Positions 1 through 5,288 of a stretch of 10,141 nt of DNA are shown here, piece after piece; position 1 is the first letter of the stretch; the number at the start of each line of letters is the position of its first letter. The notes under the pieces were generated by a model. It had not been told where the DNA came from. It was given only the letters and a program-made list of their open reading frames with translations, and did not search any database. The DNA comes from Clostridiales bacterium (GTDB lineage Bacteria > Bacillota > Clostridia > Saccharofermentanales > UBA5734), in the NCBI GenBank assembly GCA_003532195.1, contig DOFA01000100.1, positions 1-10,141 of the forward strand, written 5' to 3'. The translations under genes were made by a program, and so were the position numbers.

Positions 1-428
1 TGGTGACGGAAGAAAAGGCTCTGAACAAAGGCTATTTCCATGACCTATCCGTCGCCGAAATGCATACTCTGGAAGGAATCGGTTTGTATGGCAACCGAAC
101 CATGAGCGAAACGGCGGCTACCCTGGGCATAACGACCGGGACGCTGACCGTGGCGATTGACCGTCTCGTCCGCAAAGGATATGTCGAGCGCCAGCGGGAT
201 TCGGCCGACCGCCGGGTCGTGCGGATCGCCCTGACCAAAAAAGGCAAATTAGCCTACCGCATGCACAACAAATTCCATACCCTGCTGGTCGACCGGCTGA
301 CCAGCCCGCTGGATGAGAAGCAGCGCCAGGTCCTTCTGGACACCCTGCTTGGCATATCTGGATTCATCAGCGCACAATACCGCCGCTATATTACGGCCAA
401 TGATCAGGGAGGATCCATCGATGCCTGA
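1..428 (+). CDS. fabT: FabT-like MarR-family transcriptional regulator (5' end outside window)
   Basis: This is a winged-helix repressor of the MarR family, most like the FabT branch that controls fatty-acid synthesis genes in Bacillota in response to acyl-ACP. Counting from the first complete codon at position 3, the helix-turn-helix lies at about residues 34-58 (recognition helix near TTGTLTVAIDRLVRKG). The wing with the family's DRR signature is at residues 69-71, and a C-terminal dimerisation helix follows. A GTG at position 3 could be read as the start, but VTEEKAL matches an internal segment of FabT proteins (LVIEE-type). Family members run about 20 residues further upstream, so I read the gene as entering the window already open. 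Its last 8 bases overlap the ACP start (ATGCCTGA), and the ACP's Shine-Dalgarno sits inside this gene. The neighbours fit a lipid regulator. The FabT assignment comes from recalled sequence similarity; the MarR fold is certain. Confidence 0.85.
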   Translation, partial: VTEEKALNKGYFHDLSVAEMHTLEGIGLYGNRTMSETAATLGITTGTLTVAIDRLVRKGYVERQRDSADRRVVRIALTKKGKLAYRMHNKFHTLLVDRLTSPLDEKQRQVLLDTLLGISGFISAQYRRYITANDQGGSIDA

Positions 429-693
429 AGACAAACTGGAGCCAATCTATGACCAGGTCGTCCGGACCATTGCCGAAGTGACCGGCTTGCCAGCTGGGGA
501 ACTCAACGGGCAAACGGCGCTGATCACCGACATCGGGCTGGATTCACTGGCCATATTCGAAATTGTGATCAATCTCGAAGAAACATACGGCATCAGGATT
601 TCTGATGAAGAGATCGATCAGGTCAAGACCATCAGCCAGATCGTCGATTATATCGCCCAGCATCTGCCGGCGCATTCCGGAAAGCAGGATTAA
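421..693 (+). CDS. Acyl carrier protein
   Basis: This 90-residue acidic protein carries acyl groups on a 4'-phosphopantetheine arm in the cytoplasm. The attachment motif GLDSL is clear, with the modified serine at residue 42. The following helix (AIFEIVINLEETYGI) and the acidic stretch before helix 4 (ISDEEIDQVKTISQIVDYI) complete the four-helix ACP fold. ATG at 421 is chosen because AGGGAGGA (406-413) lies 8 bases upstream. The start overlaps the end of the regulator by 8 bases, and the acyl-AMP ligase starts one base after the stop, so the three genes are very probably translated together. The helix after the serine has AIFEIV rather than the DTVELV of typical housekeeping AcpP. Together with the ligase neighbour, this suggests a specialised or second ACP rather than the main fatty-acid synthesis carrier. 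That last point is inference. Confidence 0.93.
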   Translation: MPEDKLEPIYDQVVRTIAEVTGLPAGELNGQTALITDIGLDSLAIFEIVINLEETYGIRISDEEIDQVKTISQIVDYIAQHLPAHSGKQD

Positions 694-694
694 A

Positions 695-2644
695 ATGCAA
701 ATCATAACCGGAAGGCAGTATTACCCGATCCGCCCCTTTGCCAATCTGCGCGAGATGATCGATCAAAGCGCGGCCCAATATGGCGGCCAACCGGCTTTCC
801 GCTTCCGCGAACAGATGCGCGAGGAGCCGATAACTCGATCCTACCAGGATTTTCATGACGACTATTCTGCTTTGGGCGCAGCCCTGCTCGATCTCGGGCT
901 GGGCGGCAAACGGCTGGCGATTGTCGGCGAGAATTCTTATGCCTGGTGCCTGGCTGACGTTGCGGTCATTAATGGCGTCGGCGTCGTCGTGCCGCTGGAC
1001 AGGATGCTGCCGGAAGAGGAATTGACCGGGCTGCTCAACCGCGGCGAAGTCGACGCAGTCTTTTATGACGCACCGTTCCATAGAATCATCGTCAAAGCAG
1101 CCGCCGCAATGCCGCGGCTGCGCCACCTGATCTGCCTGCGGCCGGAACGGCTGAAGGACGACCAGACGGCGGAGTGGGCCGATCCGGGCCGGCGGATAGA
1201 TGAAACCTGTCGCGCGGAAAAGGGTTCCCCAACCAGCCCGGCTCTGTATCAACTGCCGGATCTGCTGGCGGCCGGGCGAAAATTGATCGCCGGCGGCGAT
1301 CGGCGTTACGATCAGGCCACGATTGATCCCGATGCCCTGGCGGCGCTGCTTTTCACATCCGGGACCACCAGCACGGCCAAAGCGGTCATGCTCAGCCACC
1401 GCAATATCTGCGCCGACATCAGGGGCCTGGCCGGCGTCGTCAGCTTGCCCGCCGGTATTCGCATGCTCTCGGTGCTGCCGCTGCATCATACCTTTGAGAA
1501 TACCTGCGGCTTGTTTATGGCGATCTATGTCGGCGCGGTCATCCATGAGTGCGACGGCCTGCGCCACATCCAGAAAAACATGCAGGAATACGGCATCGAC
1601 ATGGTGATCGGCGTGCCGATTCTCTTTAATAATTTCTACAACAAGATCCAGGAATCTTTGAAAAAATCCGGCAAAGACCGCCTGGTTCGCCGGATGATCC
1701 CGCTGACCCAGATGCTGCGGCATATCGGCATCGATTTGCGGCGCCGGATTTATAAGCCAATTCTCCAGGCGTTCGGCGGCCGTTTGCATTTAGGCATTTG
1801 CGGGGCAGCGCCGATCGATCCGGCGATCATCAGCTTTTTTGATGCGATCGGCGTGCGGATTCTCCAGGGCTATGGCCTGACCGAGACTTCTCCGGTCGCC
1901 AGCGGCTGCAATTCCCGTATTTTTGTAGCCGGTACAGTCGGCCAGCCGCTGACGGGCATGGAATTGGCCCTTGACACTGACAAGCCGGGCGAGCCCGGCG
2001 AAATCCTTATCCGCGGTGAGAATGTCATGCTCGGTTATTACCAGGATCCGGCCGCGACTGCGGAAGTTATAGATGCCGATGGCTGGTTCCATTCTGGCGA
2101 CATCGGCCGGCTGGACCCGAAAACCCGCTGCCTGACCATAACCGGGCGGGTCAAATCGATGATCGTTCTAAAAAACGGCAAAAAGGTCTTTCCTGAGGAG
2201 ATCGAGTATTTGATCGACCAGAAAGCCTTCATCAAGGAATCCCTGGTCTGGGGGGACAAGGATGAAGACGGCGTGGTGGTGGTCAGCGCCAAATTGGTAA
2301 TCGACCGGGACGCTATGCAGCAAAAATCGAGCCAAGCCATCGACGATAATGCCATACACCAATATCTGGAGCAGCTGATCCGCGATATCAACACGCGGAT
2401 GCCCTCTTTCAAGAGCATTCACCAGTACGTTTTCAGTTTTCAGGAGATGGTCAAGACGACCACCTTGAAAATCCGCCGTTCGGTCGAAATTGATCAAATC
2501 AATCGTTTGATGCAGCATGAAAAATTGAAATGGCGGGAAATGACCGGCCAGAATCTGGATCTGCTCTCGGCTGGCTCTCCGGCCCTGCCGTCGATCAATC
2601 CGGAAACCGGCAATCCCGGCGAAGGAGCGGTCAATGGAATCTAG
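695..2644 (+). CDS. Long-chain acyl-AMP ligase (acyl-CoA or acyl-ACP synthetase)
   Basis: This 649-residue enzyme belongs to the ANL superfamily, long-chain FadD15/FAA1-like type. It adenylates a fatty acid with ATP and passes the acyl group to a thiol, either CoA or the ACP encoded next door. Motifs in order are the phosphate loop TSGTTSTAK (221-229), GYGLTET (392-398), GWFHSGD (463-469), the hinge region GRVK (484-487) and the C-terminal catalytic lysine in TTTLK (K592). All expected core residues are present and the length is normal. The reading frame is open upstream to 605, but ATG 695 is preferred. It has AGGA at 686-689 and follows the ACP stop by one base, while the upstream residues are merely the ACP gene read in another frame. 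The last 11 bases overlap the lipid kinase gene. Whether the acceptor is CoA or ACP cannot be read from the sequence; the adjacent ACP favours ACP. A decayed relative lies at 4548-4804. Confidence 0.93.
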   Translation: MQIITGRQYYPIRPFANLREMIDQSAAQYGGQPAFRFREQMREEPITRSYQDFHDDYSALGAALLDLGLGGKRLAIVGENSYAWCLADVAVINGVGVVVPLDRMLPEEELTGLLNRGEVDAVFYDAPFHRIIVKAAAAMPRLRHLICLRPERLKDDQTAEWADPGRRIDETCRAEKGSPTSPALYQLPDLLAAGRKLIAGGDRRYDQATIDPDALAALLFTSGTTSTAKAVMLSHRNICADIRGLAGVVSLPAGIRMLSVLPLHHTFENTCGLFMAIYVGAVIHECDGLRHIQKNMQEYGIDMVIGVPILFNNFYNKIQESLKKSGKDRLVRRMIPLTQMLRHIGIDLRRRIYKPILQAFGGRLHLGICGAAPIDPAIISFFDAIGVRILQGYGLTETSPVASGCNSRIFVAGTVGQPLTGMELALDTDKPGEPGEILIRGENVMLGYYQDPAATAEVIDADGWFHSGDIGRLDPKTRCLTITGRVKSMIVLKNGKKVFPEEIEYLIDQKAFIKESLVWGDKDEDGVVVVSAKLVIDRDAMQQKSSQAIDDNAIHQYLEQLIRDINTRMPSFKSIHQYVFSFQEMVKTTTLKIRRSVEIDQINRLMQHEKLKWREMTGQNLDLLSAGSPALPSINPETGNPGEGAVNGI

Positions 2645-3575
2645 GGGTCAGTCCCGGCATTTTGCTTTTATTGTCAATCCCCAGGCCGGCCGCCATCGCT
2701 GGTCGGAGTTCGACCAAAAAATCAACCGGATTTTCCAGGATCAGCAGCTGGGACATACGCTGGAAGTGATTCAGACCGACCAGCCCGGCCACGCCATCGA
2801 CCTGGCAGCTGATCTGGCTGGCCGGTATGGTGAAAACCTGATCGCCATAGCTTGCGGCGGCGATGGCACGGCCAATGAGGTAGCCAATGGGATTGCCGGA
2901 ACGGCTTCAGCAATGGGCATTCTGCCGATCGGAACAGCCAATGATTTCGCCCGGGCTGCCTTGACCCGGACTGACCCGAACGAGCTGATCGGCCTTCTGC
3001 CGCAGCCCGACATCCGGCTCATCGATGTTATCCGGGTTGACGAGCGGATCTGCCTGAATATAACCTCGCTGGGCTTTGACAGCAAAGTACAGGTGCGGGC
3101 AGCAGCGATCAACAGCCGCGCCCGTTGGCTGGGCGGCTTGTCATATCCGCTGTCGATCGCGCTGGCCTTGCTGGGCGACCGCAAGTACCGGATGCATTTT
3201 CAGCTCGACGCGGTTGATGAACAAGGAAACGCGTTCCAAGTCGACACCAGCGCGGAGTATATCCTGGCTGCTATCTGCAACGGACGCTATTATGGGGGCG
3301 GCTTCAATCCAGCTCCCCAGGCGCAGTTGGATGATGGCCGGCTGGACTTCTGTCTTGTCGACAGTTTGCCGTTACGGCGAATCCTGCCTTTGATCCCGCT
3401 CTACAAGCAAGGAAAGCACTTGTCAGATCCGGCGGTCCATTGCTGGCAGGTGACCGGCGGGCTGATCGAAGCGCCTTCCGGTGAACTGCTGGGCAATTAT
3501 GACGGCGAAATCTTTCAAAAAAAGGCGATCCGCTTCCAAATCATGCCTTTGGGCTTGCGGTTCGCCTTCTATTAA
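2634..3575 (+). CDS. Diacylglycerol-kinase-family lipid kinase (DagK/YegS type)
   Basis: This 313-residue soluble lipid kinase probably phosphorylates diacylglycerol to phosphatidate at the inner membrane face. Such enzymes recycle diacylglycerol released by lipoteichoic-acid or membrane turnover. Visible motifs are the N-terminal NPQAG (15-19), the nucleotide-binding GGDGT (75-79) followed by NEVANGI, GTANDF (100-105) in the second conserved block, and DGRLDFCLV near the middle of the C-terminal domain. The C-terminal NYDGE (D290-E292) corresponds to the catalytic acid region of the family. ATG 2634 has AAGGAG at 2622-2627 with a 6-base gap and overlaps the ligase stop by 11 bases, so it is the last gene of the lipid operon. 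No membrane helix is evident, which separates it from the small integral DgkA type. Other lipid substrates, such as sphingoid-like or undecaprenol-type, are possible but less likely. Confidence 0.9.
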   Translation: MESRGQSRHFAFIVNPQAGRHRWSEFDQKINRIFQDQQLGHTLEVIQTDQPGHAIDLAADLAGRYGENLIAIACGGDGTANEVANGIAGTASAMGILPIGTANDFARAALTRTDPNELIGLLPQPDIRLIDVIRVDERICLNITSLGFDSKVQVRAAAINSRARWLGGLSYPLSIALALLGDRKYRMHFQLDAVDEQGNAFQVDTSAEYILAAICNGRYYGGGFNPAPQAQLDDGRLDFCLVDSLPLRRILPLIPLYKQGKHLSDPAVHCWQVTGGLIEAPSGELLGNYDGEIFQKKAIRFQIMPLGLRFAFY

Positions 3576-3605
3576 GCATACGATATATCCAGCCCTGAAG
3601 GTACG

Positions 3606-3628
3606 TGCCGGCTAACCCTGTGCTGGCA
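3606..3628. terminator. Hairpin between convergent genes, possible weak terminator
   Basis: TGCCGGC (3606-3612) can pair with GCTGGCA (3622-3628) through seven base pairs, one of them G-U, around a 9-base loop. An outer pair, CAGCCC (3590-3595) with GGGCTG (3646-3651), could enclose it. The site lies in the 62-base gap between the convergent lipid kinase and plsC genes, where a bidirectional terminator is expected. No T-tract follows on either strand, so intrinsic termination is uncertain. Confidence 0.3.
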
Positions 3629-3637
3629 GCGCTGAAG

Positions 3638-4393
3638 CTATTCCTGGGCTGTAAATAGCCGCCGGATTTTTTTCTCCTGAAACCTGGCCTGCATCCAGTC
3701 ATTCAATGCGGCTGTCATCTCGCGGGCGTTCTGGAATTCGGCAGGATTGAACGGCTTGCCAAAGGTCACAATAACTTCGCGTTTCATGTGGCTGACCGGG
3801 TCGCGTGCCTGCGGCAGTTTCATGTAACGGTTGAAAATTTCGTACCCGCCGTCGATGAAAACCGGAACCAGCGGCACCTTGCTCTTGATAGAGATATAGG
3901 CGGCGCCGTCTTTCATATCGCCCAAACGGCCGTCCCGGGTACGGGTGCCTTCGGGATGCACCAGCATGATATTGCCTTCGTCGACTTTCTTCTTGGCGAT
4001 GATCAGGCCGCGGACCGGATTGCCGTAACGGTCGATCGCGATGGCCCGTCCCACCCGGATAATCAGGCGCCCGAGCAACCCGTGCTTGTTTTCCAGGTCC
4101 TTGGCGGCGATACAGCTCATGACTTTAAAGTGGTGGCGCGGCAGAAAACAGCCGATCCACATGCCATCGACATAGGTCTCATGATTGGCAGCCAGGACAT
4201 ACGGGGTATCCCGGGGTATATTCTCCAGGCCTTCAGCGCTCAGCTTGATTCCCATTCGCGTGAGCGCCATGCCGCACCAATAGGCCAGATACCCGATCCA
4301 GCCCCGCCGGAGCGGATACTTTTCCTGTGCTTTCAGCGCTGCCGGCCGCGGCAGAACATGCCCATCTGACGCGCCAGAATGATTGTTAACCAA
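3638..4393 (-). CDS. plsC: 1-acylglycerol-3-phosphate O-acyltransferase (PlsC family)
   Basis: This 251-residue enzyme adds the second acyl chain to lysophosphatidic acid, making phosphatidate at the cytoplasmic membrane. The four acyltransferase blocks are present: NHETYVD (N70, catalytic H71, D76), AIAIDR (117-122), HPEGTR (146-151) and VPLVPVFIDG in the C-terminal half. A hydrophobic stretch around residues 31-49 (GWIGYLAYWCGMALTRMGI) probably anchors the enzyme to the membrane. The start is read as TTG at 4393-4391, because a perfect ribosome binding site sits 8 bases upstream and the first ATG codons are at residues 42 and 47, inside conserved sequence. The gene converges on the lipid operon and diverges from the ligase remnant. 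It could take acyl-ACP from the neighbouring ACP or acyl-CoA. General PlsC-superfamily members with other acceptors cannot be excluded. Confidence 0.92.
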   Translation of the reverse strand: MVNNHSGASDGHVLPRPAALKAQEKYPLRRGWIGYLAYWCGMALTRMGIKLSAEGLENIPRDTPYVLAANHETYVDGMWIGCFLPRHHFKVMSCIAAKDLENKHGLLGRLIIRVGRAIAIDRYGNPVRGLIIAKKKVDEGNIMLVHPEGTRTRDGRLGDMKDGAAYISIKSKVPLVPVFIDGGYEIFNRYMKLPQARDPVSHMKREVIVTFGKPFNPAEFQNAREMTAALNDWMQARFQEKKIRRLFTAQE

Positions 4394-4401
4394 ATTTCAG
4401 G

Positions 4402-4407
4402 ACCTCC
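4402..4407 (-). promoter_or_regulatory. Shine-Dalgarno GGAGGT that fixes the plsC TTG start
   Basis: The minus strand reads GGAGGT at 4407-4402, followed by 8 bases and then TTG. A full-strength site at ideal spacing supports TTG initiation, since no ATG occurs in frame before residue 42. Confidence 0.75.
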
Positions 4408-4457
4408 GGTTCGAATTAGAAACAAAGAATACGGATAACCATCATCCGACTCTTTAG

Positions 4458-4486
4458 TTGCAGGATATCACATAAATTGATAAAAT
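4458..4486 (+). promoter_or_regulatory. Candidate sigma-A promoter for the ligase remnant, thioesterase and addBA
   Basis: TTGCAG (4458-4463), a 17-base spacer and TAAAAT (4481-4486) form a plausible -35/-10 pair in the only AT-rich patch of the window. Transcription would begin near 4493, about 55 bases before the remnant's ATG and about 300 before the thioesterase. The -35 matches the consensus TTGACA only at TTG; the -10 matches TATAAT at five of six positions. Confidence 0.5.
4466..4482. promoter_or_regulatory. 17-base dyad over the promoter, possible operator
   Basis: TATCA (4466-4470), seven bases and TGATA (4478-4482) form a perfect 5-bp inverted repeat overlapping the spacer and the first bases of the -10 box. 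The 17-base size suits a winged-helix dimer such as a MarR-type repressor. The half-site orientation is opposite to the TTTGA...TCAAA pattern I recall for FabT, so the ligand is unknown. A dyad this short can occur by chance in AT-rich DNA. Confidence 0.25.
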
Positions 4487-4547
4487 ACGATAGTTGGCAT
4501 CATGAATTCACGCACTGTTCATGGTACCAGGCGATGGAGGCGGCGGC

Positions 4548-4804
4548 ATGCAGATTGTCAAAGGACAGCGTTACCACTCCGGAAACGATTTCCCCACCCT
4601 GATAGACATGCTCCGGCAATCCGAAAAATCTTATGCAGACAGGCCGGCGTTCCGGTCTCTGGCGAAAACCCTGCCGGAAATCCGCTGGTTTACCGGAACG
4701 ACCAGATAGCTTCGATACAAGATAGGCTGTCTGCCGTCGGGCTGACCATGCGGACAGCCAGCGGGCGCAAGCTCGAATCACTGGAGGATCAAGCTCATGG
4801 CTGA
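4548..4804 (+). pseudogene. Remnant of a second acyl-AMP ligase, internal deletion with frame change
   Basis: An ATG at 4548 with GGAGG (4536-4540) opens a 53-codon frame ending at 4709. Its first 38 or so residues resemble the start of the intact ligase: both begin MQI and share G, Y, F, L, M, QS, Y and PAFR at matching spacing. After about 4660 the resemblance stops. In another frame, ending at TGA 4802-4804, the residues from about LVYRNDQIASI to SGRKLESL line up without gaps with the intact ligase's end (KIRRSVEIDQI to TGQNLDLL). In that alignment I count 9 identities in about 34 positions, plus several conservative changes. The simplest reading is a former ligase gene that lost about 550-580 internal codons and its frame. 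The N-terminal match is fairly strong; the C-terminal match is weaker and inferred. The alternative is a short unrelated peptide gene. Confidence 0.6.
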
Positions 4805-5276
4805 TCAGGATTGTCAAAAACCGGTCTATCATTCTAACCGGGGCCATTTGGTCAGCTTCCGCGTCCGATATTATGAAACGGATGCGATGGGAATTGTTCA
4901 TCATTCGAATTATTTGCGCTGGTTCGAATTGGCCCGGACCGAGTACCTGCGGTCTGCCGGGATGACTTACCGCAGTCTGGAGGAGATGGGGCTGGCCAGT
5001 CCGGTGATCGGAGCCCGCTGCCGGTACCTGCACCCCTGCCGGTATGACGACCTGATACAAGTCCAGGCTTGGATACAAGCTTATAATGGCGTCCGCCTGA
5101 CGTTAGCTTATGCGGTTTGGCATGATGGCTGTCTGATCTGCGACGGCGAGACCGACCATGCCTTTGTCTGGCACGGACGGGCCGTAGCCCTGGTGCGCAG
5201 CTTGCCGGAAATCCACAGCCGGATGCTGGCAGGATTAAACCGTGACCGGCTCACCATTTCTCCGGCTGAAAGCTGA
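4797..5276 (+). CDS. YbgC/FadM-like hotdog-fold acyl thioesterase
   Basis: This 159-residue hotdog-fold protein of the 4HBT class hydrolyses acyl-CoA or acyl-ACP thioesters in the cytoplasm. The family signature is at residues 23-50: VRYYETDAMGIVHHSNY, then LRWFELARTEYLR. It has the catalytic-position aspartate D29 and the conserved E44. The length is slightly above the usual 130-150 residues because of about 16 extra polar residues at the N-terminus. ATG 4797 is chosen for GGAGG at 4783-4787, 9 bases upstream. The start overlaps the end of the ligase remnant's frame by 8 bases (ATGGCTGA), which suggests the two were once a coupled pair. The addB ribosome binding site begins in this gene's stop codon. 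The substrate chain length and carrier cannot be told from sequence. A lipid role is inferred from family and neighbours. Confidence 0.88.
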   Translation: MADQDCQKPVYHSNRGHLVSFRVRYYETDAMGIVHHSNYLRWFELARTEYLRSAGMTYRSLEEMGLASPVIGARCRYLHPCRYDDLIQVQAWIQAYNGVRLTLAYAVWHDGCLICDGETDHAFVWHGRAVALVRSLPEIHSRMLAGLNRDRLTISPAES

Positions 5277-5288
5277 AAGGACCCTCTG

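Noticed and set aside
605..694. Upstream start for the acyl ligase at ATG 605
   Set aside because: The extra 30 residues are the ACP gene read in another frame and are Arg/Ser-rich. ATG 695 has its own ribosome binding site and fits the ACP stop.
632..1789. Open frame of 385 codons on the minus strand under the acyl ligase
   Set aside because: It is a shadow of the ligase gene with no motif. The plus-strand product carries every expected ANL motif.
3788..4369. 193-codon plus-strand frame opposite plsC
   Set aside because: The opposite strand encodes all four PlsC blocks. This frame has no family resemblance.
4502..4804. A 100-codon plus-strand gene starting at ATG 4502
   Set aside because: Its first part is Arg-rich out-of-frame sequence and ATG 4502 falls only about 9 bases after the predicted transcription start. 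Only the final third looks like former coding sequence, and it is treated as the ligase remnant's C-terminal part.
4500..5078. 192-codon minus-strand frame across the ligase remnant and thioesterase start
   Set aside because: It is antisense to the conserved hotdog signature, begins at the remnant's control region with no ribosome binding site I can see, and has no motif.
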